Shown piece after piece: positions 15,343 through 23,587 of a DNA stretch of 64,000 nt; positions within the stretch are counted from its first letter, which is position 1; each line of letters starts with the position of its first letter. This DNA comes from Faucicola sp902506225 (GTDB lineage Bacteria; Pseudomonadota; Gammaproteobacteria; Pseudomonadales; Moraxellaceae): assembly GCA_902506225.1 (NCBI GenBank), contig LR733345.1, forward strand, positions 1,488,001-1,552,000. Direction: 5' to 3'. The position numbers and the translations under genes are program-made. The notes beneath the pieces were generated by a model. That model was not told the DNA's origin. It ran no database searches and worked only from the letters and a program-made list of their open reading frames with translations.

Positions 15343-16302
15343 TTAAGCATGCTTCACATAATGATCGGCTAGCAGTTTGACAATCTTAGGGATAAAGGGT
15401 TTTGCCAAATCATGCCCCATGTCTTTAATCAAATGAAACTCACTGTGCGCAATTGCTTTGGCAATCGCCCGACCATGCGCCGATGGCACCAGCCCATCTT
15501 TTTCCCCATGAATGATAATAGTTGGCTGTTTGATTTTTTGGTCGAATTTAACAATAGAGCCAGTGGCTAATATAGCTTGCAGCTGCTGAAGCGCGCCACG
15601 TGGGTGATAACTACGTTCAAACCGCAAACGAATGAGCCGTTCTACTTCCTCTTCATCCACATGATTGGGTGAGCCAATACGCTGCATACACCACACGCCA
15701 TATGCGACCACGTCATCAATTTGGGTGGTTTTGGGATGTGACAGTAGGGTTTGCAGCTGCTTTGGCTTGGTGGGTGGTAAAAATGGCTTATTGTTACTGG
15801 TAAACATGAGACCCAGTGTCGACACGCGCTTTGGGTATTTGGCAGCCAAAATTTGCGCAATCATCCCGCCCATAGATGCCCCCACCACATACACATTGTT
15901 CAGCGCTAACTTATCAAGCAAGCGGCGGGTATCTTCGACCATGTCAAATAAGTTGTACGCCACAGGAAAATGACGGTTCGTCAAACCCACTTGCATACGC
16001 AGCATCATTTTGACATTGTTGACGGGAAAACGGGGGAAGGGTCGTGCGATTTTTGATGATAGCCCGATATCACGATTGTCAAAACGAATCACAAAAAAAC
16101 CTGCGTCAATCAAGCCTTTGACAAAACTATCGGGCCAAAACACTAACTGCGAGCCTAAGCCCATAATCAGTAGCAAGGGCGGATGATCAGGATTGCCACC
16201 AACTTCAACACACAGTTGTAATTCATCACCAATATCAATGATGGCACTTTGCATAAAGTCCGTAATCACTGAGGGTTCAAAATTAAATTTGGCTAAATCC
16301 AT
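15343..16302 (-). CDS. Alpha/beta-fold hydrolase
   Basis: This is a soluble single-domain alpha/beta hydrolase of 319 residues. The nucleophile elbow is GASMGG with Ser143. HGEKDGL supplies the likely acid and DMGHD, near the C-terminus, the His. An oxyanion-region motif IMGLGSQ is near residue 47. There is no signal peptide. GGAAT lies upstream of the ATG. The substrate cannot be told from the sequence; an esterase or methyl-esterase type activity is typical of relatives. The gene is convergent with ubiB and downstream of rubB on the same strand, with a gap of about 105 bases that includes the rubB-end repeats. Confidence 0.85.
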   Translation of the reverse strand: MDLAKFNFEPSVITDFMQSAIIDIGDELQLCVEVGGNPDHPPLLLIMGLGSQLVFWPDSFVKGLIDAGFFVIRFDNRDIGLSSKIARPFPRFPVNNVKMMLRMQVGLTNRHFPVAYNLFDMVEDTRRLLDKLALNNVYVVGASMGGMIAQILAAKYPKRVSTLGLMFTSNNKPFLPPTKPKQLQTLLSHPKTTQIDDVVAYGVWCMQRIGSPNHVDEEEVERLIRLRFERSYHPRGALQQLQAILATGSIVKFDQKIKQPTIIIHGEKDGLVPSAHGRAIAKAIAHSEFHLIKDMGHDLAKPFIPKIVKLLADHYVKHA

Positions 16303-16381
16303 AATTTATTCCAAAAATATCAATCTGCTAGTGGGGTGTTGAATTAACTTGCAACGTTATACGCCCGTTGCACGAGCGTGG

Positions 16382-16420
16382 CTACTAAGACAGCCACTAA
16401 GACAGCCACTAAGACAGCCA
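16382..16420. repeat. 12-bp tandem array (3 perfect copies) at the rubB stop
   Basis: Three identical 12-base units (16385-16396, 16397-16408, 16409-16420) encode, on the minus strand, the end of RubB: TGG CTG TCT TAG. Because 12 is a multiple of three, every copy ends in an in-frame TAG. A fourth TAG follows (16382-16384), so RubB is followed by four in-frame stops. Confidence 0.9.
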
Positions 16421-17845
16421 ATCCGCCACTTGCTTTGTTAACGTTAAGCGCTGTTTTGCTGCTTCTTTACCGGCTAATACAAACCCTAAAATGCTATGAG
16501 GATCATCTTTTGGATGGGCGGTCATGACCATGCCATCAGTCGTTGGGGTCGTTTGCCAATACAGTTGATCGTCACTGTACTGCCCTGATACCGGTAATAC
16601 TACCAAAGGTAAACTAGGTGTCTTGATAGCCACTGGCATGGCAGGATACGCCACTTTGGTCGGCGCCATGTTAGGGTCAGCCAGGGTTTTTGCCAATGCT
16701 TTGGCTTGGTTCATCAATGGCATGACATAGGGCATATAGCTACCCATCACGTTGGCACAATCGCCAATGGCATAAATATGCTTGGCTGATGTGGCTAGGT
16801 ACGCATCAACCTTGATGCCTTGCTGCACGGTTCTTGGTAAATGGGTTATTGTAGGATTGATGTGCTGTGACGATGCTATGGCAATGTTCGCTGATGCGGC
16901 AAGGTCAGTATTAGCCACCAAACCAATCGCTATCAAAACAATATCCGCTTCAAAGGTTTGTGATTGGTTATCCTTGTCAAACGAGATGGTCACGGTTGCA
17001 TTATCGCTTGTGTCAATATTTGTAGTAATATTTTTATTAAGGTTTGTCGTGATACTGGTGATATCAGTGCCTAAATAAAATGCCACCCCTGACTGAGTCA
17101 GAGCGTATTGTAGCATGATACCCGCTTCGCTAGGGAGTTGCTGAGCCAGTGGGCGTGCCGCTTTATCAAACACTGCCACTGTGATGTCAGCGGTCTGGTT
17201 ATCTGTATTTTGACCAATCAAATCATTGGCAAATTCACAACCAATCAATCCAGCACCGATAATCGCTACCTTAACCGGCGCTGATTTTTGAGATTTTAGG
17301 GTGTTTAGGCGCTGCTGAAAGCTTTTGTACTCATCTAAATGATTGACGGCAAAAATGGTTTGTTGATTGACAGCTAGATTGGGTAACAGTCTAGAATGCG
17401 CGCCTGTCGCCAATACCAAATCTCGATATGCAAGCGTTGTTTGAGACGCTTCATTGACTAACGAGCGAACCACAATAACTTGTTCAGTAGCATTAATATC
17501 AGTGACTTGATGAAAATTTAATAGGGTCAGGTTTAACGTTTCTGCCATTTTTGCCGCGCTCGCATTGGCAATGTTATCGGCAAGTTTGTTTTGCGCATAG
17601 GCATTTGACAAGGTTGGCTTAGCATAGCTATCACCACTGTCTTGACACACCATGACGATAGGCAAGGTACTCGTTAGCTTTCTGAGCTCACGCGCTAGCG
17701 TATAACCCGCCATGCCTGAGCCAATAATGATCACAGGTTGTGGTTGTGTATTTGACAGTTGCGCAATAGGCGCATCATTTGAACTGATACTGTCTAAGCT
17801 TGCGCTATTGTCACTGGCACTATCGGCATTGTTAGTTGATTGCAT
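16409..17845 (-). CDS. rubB: Rubredoxin reductase (FAD/NAD(P)H-dependent)
   Basis: This flavoprotein probably passes electrons from NAD(P)H to rubredoxin, as in alkane-hydroxylase systems of Acinetobacter. The N-terminal FAD fold has VIIIGSGMAGYTLARELRK. The NAD(P) fold has VAIIGAGLIGCEFANDL. A second FAD contact is IYAIGDCANVMG, the usual rubredoxin-reductase pattern. At 478 residues it is longer than typical (about 390-400), because of a Ser/Asn/Asp-rich N-terminal stretch and an Asn/Thr-rich insert near residue 275. It lies 21 bases downstream of rubA on the same strand, so the two form an operon. No alkane hydroxylase gene is present in the window. Confidence 0.88.
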   Translation of the reverse strand: MQSTNNADSASDNSASLDSISSNDAPIAQLSNTQPQPVIIIGSGMAGYTLARELRKLTSTLPIVMVCQDSGDSYAKPTLSNAYAQNKLADNIANASAAKMAETLNLTLLNFHQVTDINATEQVIVVRSLVNEASQTTLAYRDLVLATGAHSRLLPNLAVNQQTIFAVNHLDEYKSFQQRLNTLKSQKSAPVKVAIIGAGLIGCEFANDLIGQNTDNQTADITVAVFDKAARPLAQQLPSEAGIMLQYALTQSGVAFYLGTDITSITTNLNKNITTNIDTSDNATVTISFDKDNQSQTFEADIVLIAIGLVANTDLAASANIAIASSQHINPTITHLPRTVQQGIKVDAYLATSAKHIYAIGDCANVMGSYMPYVMPLMNQAKALAKTLADPNMAPTKVAYPAMPVAIKTPSLPLVVLPVSGQYSDDQLYWQTTPTTDGMVMTAHPKDDPHSILGFVLAGKEAAKQRLTLTKQVADWLS

Positions 17846-17866
17846 GATAAAACCTTATTATATTTA

Positions 17867-18031
17867 TTATAGTTCAATCATTTCAAAGTCTACTTTGCTA
17901 ACCCCACATTCAGGACAAGTCCAATCTTCGGGAATATCTTCCCAGCGTGTACCCGGAAGGATGCCTTCTTCTGGGCAGCCCAATGCCTCATCATACACCC
18001 AACCACACACGATACATTGATATTTTTTCAT
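17867..18031 (-). CDS. rubA: Rubredoxin
   Basis: Rubredoxin is a small cytoplasmic electron carrier with one iron held by four cysteines. This 54-residue protein begins MKKYQCIVCGWVYDEALG. It has the two CxxC pairs, Cys6/Cys9 and Cys39/Cys42 (CPECGVSKVDF), with the conserved GTRWEDIPEDW between them. AGGGA lies upstream of ATG 18031. It sits 21 bases before rubB and is probably cotranscribed with it. Its length is below common gene-finder thresholds, so it is easily missed. Confidence 0.95.
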   Translation of the reverse strand: MKKYQCIVCGWVYDEALGCPEEGILPGTRWEDIPEDWTCPECGVSKVDFEMIEL

Positions 18032-18299
18032 TGATAACTTTCCCTATGTTAGTGGTAACTTGTGCTATTGAAGATAAGGATAAAAATTGCAATTACAATG
18101 CCGAGCAGTATGTTAACCATGCAAAACTTACGCAATCACCTAAAAATTTAACTTGCGATAGTTTACAAGTATGCACTGAAACAAGCAAGCCAATGACAGG
18201 CAACATTCAATCCCATATCAAAATTTTAAAATCAGTTCGCCCAAGCCCAGCCTATTAATCATGGCTAAAATAAAGGCATAATGCTGTCCGTGACCTTGA

Positions 18300-18328
18300 T
18301 TGGCTCAGCAGGAAAAAATTGCTAGAAT
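18300..18328 (+). promoter_or_regulatory. Promoter for apt
   Basis: TTGGCT (18300-18305) and TAGAAT (18323-18328) are 17 bases apart. TG one base before the -10 makes it an extended -10 element (TGCTAGAAT). Confidence 0.5.
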
Positions 18329-18350
18329 GAGGCATGCTTTAGCAATTTTT
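18313..18350. other. Inverted repeat overlapping the apt -10 element
   Basis: AAAAATTGCT (18314-18323) is exactly complementary to AGCAATTTTT (18341-18350), with a 17-base gap. The left arm ends in the -10 element. It could be an operator, or a hairpin that attenuates apt. No regulator can be named. Confidence 0.5.
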
Positions 18351-18366
18351 ACTTAATTTTTACTTA
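18345..18366. repeat. 11-bp tandem duplication in the apt leader
   Basis: Units 18345-18355 and 18356-18366 (atttttactta) are identical. They lie about 30-50 bases before the apt start. Confidence 0.7.
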
Positions 18367-18397
18367 ACACTTATTTTTTCTGAATTCGGTCAATCCT

Positions 18398-18934
18398 ATG
18401 CAATCGACTATCACCCCTGATTCACCACACCCATTTTGGCAAATCATTAGAGTGGTACCTGATTTTCCCAAACAAGGCATTGCGTTTTATGATATCACGC
18501 CATTATTGCGCGCTCACGTCAATGCAGTAATTGATGTGTTACTGGCAGTGATACCACAGCCAGTATTTGAAGCAGTTGATTGCTTTGGCGCTATTGAAGC
18601 ACGAGGGTTTGTCTTTGCCAGCCTGTTGGCGGGTCGAACAGGCAAAGGTATGGTATTGATACGCAAAGAAGGCAAGCTGCCACCGCCTGTGGCGAATAAA
18701 AGCTATGCGCTAGAATATGGTAGTGATACTTTAGAGATGCAGGCGGGACTTGCGCCCGCGAATGTGTTGTTGGTGGACGATATATTGGCGACAGGGGGTA
18801 CTTTGAGCGCTGCGGTGGGGCTTTGTGAAGCCGCAGGACATCAAGTGTTAGGCGGGCTTGTGTTGCTTGATTTGGTGGATTTGCATCAACCGCTTGCTAT
18901 ACCACTTTATACCGTGTTGCAAGCTAAAGGCTAG
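18398..18934 (+). CDS. apt: Adenine phosphoribosyltransferase
   Basis: Apt salvages adenine with PRPP to give AMP. The PRPP-binding motif is VLLVDDILATGGTLSAA, near residues 126-142. Family motifs near the N-terminus are IRVVPDFPKQGIAFYDITPL and AIEARGFVFASLLA. The length, 178 residues, is standard. ATG 18398 has no strong ribosome site in front of it. It is convergent with tal, and the two are separated by a hairpin and a repeat array. Confidence 0.96.
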   Translation: MQSTITPDSPHPFWQIIRVVPDFPKQGIAFYDITPLLRAHVNAVIDVLLAVIPQPVFEAVDCFGAIEARGFVFASLLAGRTGKGMVLIRKEGKLPPPVANKSYALEYGSDTLEMQAGLAPANVLLVDDILATGGTLSAAVGLCEAAGHQVLGGLVLLDLVDLHQPLAIPLYTVLQAKG

Positions 18935-18947
18935 TGGGGTGGCATGG

Positions 18948-18978
18948 GGCTAATCATGATTAAAGGATATGATTAGCC
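18948..18978. other. Hairpin between apt and tal
   Basis: GGCTAATCAT (18948-18957) pairs exactly with ATGATTAGCC (18969-18978). No good T-run follows on either strand. It may end apt or tal transcripts inefficiently or protect their 3' ends. Confidence 0.5.
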
Positions 18979-18990
18979 GCTAATAAAAAT

Positions 18991-19080
18991 TTAATGAACC
19001 AAGCGTCATTCATTAAGGCTTTATTCATCAAAGCCTTATTCATCGAAGCCTTATTCATCGAAGCTTTAATTAACCAAGCC
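18991..19080. repeat. Six-copy 15-bp array at the tal stop, each copy with an in-frame stop
   Basis: Read on the minus strand, six consecutive 15-base units start with the last codons of tal (GGC TTG GTT AAT TAA). The next three end in GAT GAA TAA, the fifth in AAT GAA TGA, and the sixth is CGC TTG GTT CAT TAA. Every unit is in the tal frame and ends with a stop codon. The first and last units resemble each other (13 of 15). The array covers the end of tal and its 3' flank. Confidence 0.9.
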
Positions 19081-20004
19081 TCTCAAGGTTTGCTCTAACG
19101 CTTCCCGAGCTTGGATAAAGCCCTCAATACCAGCAGATAATAATTCTTGGCTGATAGGATCAAGCGCATGTTGCTCAGCAAATTGGGTCTCATCGAGGGT
19201 TTCTTTTTTGAGGTCAATAAATTTCATGTCTGGGAATAGCTGACGCTCGACTTTGACATCCATCGTGGCAAGTTGGTCTAGCAAATCAGGCGCAATCGTT
19301 AATAAATCACAACCTGCCAATGCCAATATTTGCTCAATGCTGCGAAAACTCGCGCCCATGATTTGGGTGGTGTAGCCATGCTGTTTGAAGTAATGATAGA
19401 TAGTTTTGACTGAGCTCACGCCTTTATCACGGCTGATTTCGATGCTATCGAGCCCTTCATCTTTTTTCTGCCAATCCAAAATCCGTCCGACAAATGGCGA
19501 AATCAAGGTAACATCGGCATCGGCACAGGCTTTAGCTTGGTGCAAGCCAAATAGCAGCGTCACATTACAATGGATACCTTGTTGCTCTAACGCTTTGGCG
19601 GCTTGGATGCCTTCCCAGGTGCCAGCGATTTTGATGAGTACGCGTTTTTTATCAATCCCAGCGGCTTCATAGGCTTTGATAAATTGCTGCGCTTTGACAA
19701 TTGTGCCATCGGTATCATAAGACAACCTTGCATCCACTTCAGTGGAAACACGACCATCAATCAGTTTTAAAATTTCGGTGCCGATATAAATGGTGAGCTC
19801 ATCAATCACCGCATCCATATCATTGGGGTATTTTTTTAATGTCTCAATTAAAATAGGCTGCATTTGTGGCGCTGACAATGCCTTGGTAATCAAGCTTGGG
19901 TTGGTGGTCGCATCGACTGGTTTTAAGCGGGCAATCGCTTGCAAATCCCCAGTATCTGCCACAATGGTTGTCATCATTTTTAGTTGGTTTAAGCTGCTCG
20001 TCAT
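19066..20004 (-). CDS. tal: Transaldolase
   Basis: Transaldolase moves a dihydroxyacetone unit between sugar phosphates in the non-oxidative pentose phosphate pathway. The Schiff-base lysine lies in RVLIKIAGTWEGI. The family motifs VDATTNPSLI near residue 27 and NVTLLFGLHQA are present. The length, 312 residues, matches E. coli TalB-type enzymes (about 317). AGGAAAG precedes ATG 20004. The gene's final codons and stop are repeated in a 15-bp array downstream. It is divergent from pheA. Confidence 0.96.
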   Translation of the reverse strand: MTSSLNQLKMMTTIVADTGDLQAIARLKPVDATTNPSLITKALSAPQMQPILIETLKKYPNDMDAVIDELTIYIGTEILKLIDGRVSTEVDARLSYDTDGTIVKAQQFIKAYEAAGIDKKRVLIKIAGTWEGIQAAKALEQQGIHCNVTLLFGLHQAKACADADVTLISPFVGRILDWQKKDEGLDSIEISRDKGVSSVKTIYHYFKQHGYTTQIMGASFRSIEQILALAGCDLLTIAPDLLDQLATMDVKVERQLFPDMKFIDLKKETLDETQFAEQHALDPISQELLSAGIEGFIQAREALEQTLRGLVN

Positions 20005-20427
20005 GTACTTTCCTAAATGTCAAATTGCTGCATGTCTCTGATAACCTATCAGGGAAAAAATGGTTCAGGGACAAAATGGTATGGTTTCATTCAATGTTGT
20101 TTAACCTATGTCAAAAGCTATCACAAACATTGTGACAATCGCTAGTTTTTTTTCTATTTTGCCAGTATTTGTTAAGCGCCAAGCCGAAAAATCCAATTTT
20201 TTTTAGGGTATGCCAAAAATATTATCTCTATATCACTATTTGTGATGAAAAAGCGCCGAGCGAAACTCGATTAACAGGCGTGATTTGTGCTAGTATTAGG
20301 CAATTTCTAGTATAAAGCCATTTGGTAACTTTATATATTTCAAGGTATATTTCAAGCTAGGCTGCCTGTGATTTATGACCCTCAATCCTATCGCGCAGGT
20401 CAGTGTTGACTGTTGAGTTGTAATTTT
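20005..20427. other. Divergent intergenic region tal/pheA
   Basis: This 423-base AT-rich gap contains a possible extended -10 (TGCTAGTAT at 20288-20296) for pheA and a 12-bp tandem duplication. Its short open frames look non-coding. I did not find a Phe-rich leader peptide or a clear attenuator. Confidence 0.6.
20334..20357. repeat. 12-bp tandem duplication upstream of pheA
   Basis: Units 20334-20345 and 20346-20357 (tatatttcaag followed by g or c) agree at 11 of 12 bases. Confidence 0.65.
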
Positions 20428-21528
20428 ATGAATGAACAAACGATGAGCAATGATGAATTAATGGGACTTCGCCAAAAAATCGATGAAGTGGATGAAAAAA
20501 TCCAGCGATTAATCAACGAGCGAGCAGGCTATGCGGTGCAAGTAGCCAAAGCCAAAAAGACGCAAGAGGACAATCCGATTTTTTATCGCCCAGAGCGGGA
20601 AGCACAGGTGCTAAAAAAAGTGATGGCGCGTAATGAGGGCCCACTCCCTGCCGATAAAATGGCACGTTTATTCCGCGAAATTATGTCAGTGTGTTTAGAC
20701 TTAGAAGCCCCACAAAAAATTGCTTATTTGGGTCCTGCAGGTACCTTTACCCACATGGCAGCGCTGAAGCATTTTGGCAAAGCCGCCACGACAGTGCCGC
20801 TATCGACGATTGCTGATGTGTTTCGTGAAGTCGAAGCCGGCTCTGCGATGTATGGCGTCGTCCCTGTGGAAAATTCCTCAGAAGGGGTGGTCAACCATAC
20901 CCTTGATGGTTTTTTATCCTCCGATTTAAAAATCATTGGTGAGGTAGAATTACCGGTGCATCATCAGTTTTTGGTGGGTGAGCATACCAAAGTGGGCGCG
21001 ATTTCAAAAATTTATGCCCACAGCCAAGCGCTTGCCCAATGCCGCCAATGGCTAGATACCCATTATCCCAATGTCGAGCGTGTCGCAGTCTCTAGCAATG
21101 GTGAAGCGGCGCGGCGTATCAAAAATGAGTGGCACTCAGCCGCCATTGCAGGGGAAGTGGCAGCAAGCGAATATAATTTGCACAAACTATTTGAAAACAT
21201 CGAAGATACCCCGTCCAATACCACACGTTTTTTAATCATTGGCCGCGAAGCAGTAGCGCCGTCAGGTCAAGATAAAACCTCGATTTTAGTGGCAGCCAAA
21301 GATCAGGCGGGCGCGCTGATTCAAATACTGCAGCCACTCGCAAAACATGGCGTATCAATGACCAGTATCGAAACCCGCCCAGAGCGTCCAAACAAATGGG
21401 CTTATGTGTTCTTTATTGATATGCTTGGTCATATTGACGATGCCAATATGCAGGCAGCCCTCGCTGAGATTCGTCCCCAAGTCAAAGATTTACGGGTATT
21501 AGGCGCTTATCCAAAAGCGGTGATTTAA
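20428..21528 (+). CDS. pheA: Bifunctional chorismate mutase/prephenate dehydratase (P-protein)
   Basis: PheA converts chorismate to prephenate and then to phenylpyruvate, the committed steps to phenylalanine. The N-terminal AroQ-type mutase covers about residues 1-90 (GLRQKIDEVDEKIQRLINER). The dehydratase domain starts with IAYLGPAGTFTHMAA and includes the catalytic-region NTTRFLIIGRE. A C-terminal ACT domain (SIETRPERPNKWAYVFFID) is the likely phenylalanine feedback site. ATG 20428 gives 366 residues; ATG 20443 is also possible. hisC begins 54 bases after the stop. Confidence 0.95.
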   Translation: MNEQTMSNDELMGLRQKIDEVDEKIQRLINERAGYAVQVAKAKKTQEDNPIFYRPEREAQVLKKVMARNEGPLPADKMARLFREIMSVCLDLEAPQKIAYLGPAGTFTHMAALKHFGKAATTVPLSTIADVFREVEAGSAMYGVVPVENSSEGVVNHTLDGFLSSDLKIIGEVELPVHHQFLVGEHTKVGAISKIYAHSQALAQCRQWLDTHYPNVERVAVSSNGEAARRIKNEWHSAAIAGEVAASEYNLHKLFENIEDTPSNTTRFLIIGREAVAPSGQDKTSILVAAKDQAGALIQILQPLAKHGVSMTSIETRPERPNKWAYVFFIDMLGHIDDANMQAALAEIRPQVKDLRVLGAYPKAVI

Positions 21529-21582
21529 CCGTTTTTGGCAATAAAATTTTATCAGTATCAATCATCAACTAAAGGTTTTGAT

Positions 21583-22668
21583 ATGACGATCCAATCGGTC
21601 AATCACAGTATTGAGCAGTTAAAAGCTTATGAAATGGATAAATCCAATGAAGAGCTGACCCGTGAGTATGGCTTGGGTGACATCGTCAAATTGGCGAGCA
21701 ATGAAAACCCAACGGGCTGCTCACCACACGTGACCTTGGCAATCACGTCAAAACTGGGCGAATTATCGCGTTATCCCGATGGCGCAGGGCAGGGGCTTAA
21801 ACAAGCCTTAGCTGATTTTTTAGGCTGCGAAACAAAACAAATTGTGTTGGGGAATGGCTCTAATGAGTTACTCAATAACATTACCGCAAGCTTTGCAGAT
21901 GGCGATGATGTGATTGTGTATTCTCAATACGCGTTTTCGGATTACGAGTTGGCGTCTTTGGGTATCAATGAGCGAACCCAACAAGTTGCTGCCAAAAATT
22001 TTGCTCATGATTTGCCTGCGATGCTTGAGACGGTCAATCAAACCGCCAATTGTAAAATGGTGATTATCACCAATCCCAACAACCCCACAGGCACTGTGCT
22101 CGCCAAAGATGACCTGATTAAATTCATCAAAAAAGTGCCATCGGAGGTGTTGGTGGTGATTGATGAAGCTTACATCGAATTTGTACCAACGCTCAGCTGT
22201 GTAGATTTGACCCAAGAGTATGACAATGTCATTGTGCTACGTAGCTTTTCCAAAGCTTATGGACTGGCAGCCTTGCGCATTGGTTATGCGGTAAGCAGCG
22301 CAAGCATTGCCGAGATTTTAAATTATACGCGTCAGTCGTTTAATACCAGTACATTGGCGCATGCCGCCGCCACAGCGGCAATTAAAGACCAACATTTTAT
22401 TAACCAATATTTGGCGTTTAACCATGAGCAAAAACAAGCCTTGTATGATGGCTTGGACAGCTTAGGTGTCGTCTATGTCAAATCAGCCACCAACTTTGTG
22501 ATGGTCAATGTCGACGATGGCATGGACATCTACCAAACCTTGATTGAGCAAGGCGTGGTGGTGCGACCGATGGCTGGCTACGGTCTGCCAGCCTGGATAC
22601 GCGTGAGTGTGGGTTTGCCTGAAGAAATTAACCGTTTTTTAGATACGTTGGCGCAGGTATTGAGCTAA
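21583..22668 (+). CDS. hisC: Histidinol-phosphate/aromatic aminotransferase
   Basis: This is a class I/II PLP aminotransferase. The PLP lysine is in RSFSKAYGLAALRIGYA, with TNPNNPTG and VIDEAYIEF upstream. In this operon it most likely transaminates phenylpyruvate and hydroxyphenylpyruvate, or histidinol phosphate, or both; the sequence does not decide. ATG 21583 follows AAGG at a seven-base spacing, and the TTG at 21535 has no such site. The length, 361 residues, is normal. The EamA gene starts four bases after its stop. Confidence 0.92.
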   Translation: MTIQSVNHSIEQLKAYEMDKSNEELTREYGLGDIVKLASNENPTGCSPHVTLAITSKLGELSRYPDGAGQGLKQALADFLGCETKQIVLGNGSNELLNNITASFADGDDVIVYSQYAFSDYELASLGINERTQQVAAKNFAHDLPAMLETVNQTANCKMVIITNPNNPTGTVLAKDDLIKFIKKVPSEVLVVIDEAYIEFVPTLSCVDLTQEYDNVIVLRSFSKAYGLAALRIGYAVSSASIAEILNYTRQSFNTSTLAHAAATAAIKDQHFINQYLAFNHEQKQALYDGLDSLGVVYVKSATNFVMVNVDDGMDIYQTLIEQGVVVRPMAGYGLPAWIRVSVGLPEEINRFLDTLAQVLS

Positions 22669-22672
22669 GCCG

Positions 22673-23587
22673 ATGTTAGAAAAAAGATTAGAAAAAAAGT
22701 TAGAAAAAAATCGTGAAGTATTTTGGCATTTTTTAGCGTTATTTGTGGTCATCGTTTGGGGTACAACATTAGCAAGCACCAAGGTTTTGCTGGCGGATAT
22801 GTCACCCATTCAGATTTTGCTGTATCGGTCGTTATTTGCCTATGGGTTATTGTTTGCCATGTCACCTAGACTGCGAACCTTTAGCAGTGTAAAAAACGAA
22901 GTGTTGTATTTTTTGTCGGGGCTGTGCGGTATCACCTTGTATTTTTTGCTAGAAAATACCGCATTGCTATATACCTATAGCAGTAACGCGGCGCTGTTAG
23001 TCACAGCATCCCCCTTGTTTACGGTGCTGATTGCCAGTTTTATCATTAAAACGCATGCCTTTAGCAAGTTGCTGTTGATTGCCTGTGTGATGGCATTGGT
23101 TGGCGTGGCGTTGGTACTGGCGAATCAGCCGATGAGTTTAACCAATGGCATGCTGGGTAATATTTTGGCGATATTAAGTGGGTTGGCGTGGTCGTTGTTT
23201 GGGTTTGCTAACAGTGCCATTAAAGATGAACTAAGCCCTATGGTACGCATGCGTAAAGTGTTTTTGTATGGCATAATCACTGCGTCGCTGTATATGCTCC
23301 TGACAGGTGAAGCCTTTATCAACCTGCATGCGTTTACGCCCATCAATCTGGCAAATTTGCTGTTTTTAGGTGGTATCGCTTCCGCTTTGTGTTTTGTGTT
23401 GTGGACCAATGCCAATAAGCATTTGGGCGTGGTAAAAACCTCGCTGTATATTTATTTTATTCCCTTCATTGCGGTATTGTTGGGCGTGGTTTTATTGGGC
23501 GAAACAATCACCATCAGCACTATGTTGGGTGGGATTTTGATTGCGTTGGCAGTCTTTTTAGCAAATTATAAAAAATCGGTAAGTTAA
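22673..23587 (+). CDS. EamA/DMT-family transporter
   Basis: This is a 10-helix drug/metabolite transporter-type inner-membrane protein with two EamA halves of about five helices each (for example LFVVIVWGTTLASTKVLLA and FIPFIAVLLGVVLLGETI). The N-terminus begins with a repeated charged LEK unit encoded by three A-rich 12-base repeats. The gene starts four bases after hisC and ends directly before tyrA-aroA, so it is inside the aromatic operon. An aromatic compound or amino acid as exported substrate is inference from context only. The family has varied substrates. Confidence 0.88.
   Translation: MLEKRLEKKLEKNREVFWHFLALFVVIVWGTTLASTKVLLADMSPIQILLYRSLFAYGLLFAMSPRLRTFSSVKNEVLYFLSGLCGITLYFLLENTALLYTYSSNAALLVTASPLFTVLIASFIIKTHAFSKLLLIACVMALVGVALVLANQPMSLTNGMLGNILAILSGLAWSLFGFANSAIKDELSPMVRMRKVFLYGIITASLYMLLTGEAFINLHAFTPINLANLLFLGGIASALCFVLWTNANKHLGVVKTSLYIYFIPFIAVLLGVVLLGETITISTMLGGILIALAVFLANYKKSVS
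22676..22711 (+). repeat. Three A-rich 12-bp repeats at the 5' end of the EamA gene
   Basis: Three units of ttag followed by A-runs of 6, 7 and 7 encode LEKR, LEKK and LEKN directly after the start codon. Slippage in an A-run would shift the frame. Confidence 0.75.

Larger units (their letters stand above)
18032..18397. other. Divergent intergenic region rubA/apt
   Basis: This is the 366-base regulatory space between the rubA and apt starts. It holds the apt promoter (18300-18328), an inverted repeat over its -10 element, and an 11-bp tandem duplication. The open frame across it shows no family resemblance and weak coding character. I see no RNA gene. Confidence 0.7.

Noticed and set aside
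17947..18258. Open frame of 103 codons across the rubA/apt gap
   Set aside because: It lies opposite the rubredoxin gene for much of its length and runs over promoter sequence; no domain is seen.
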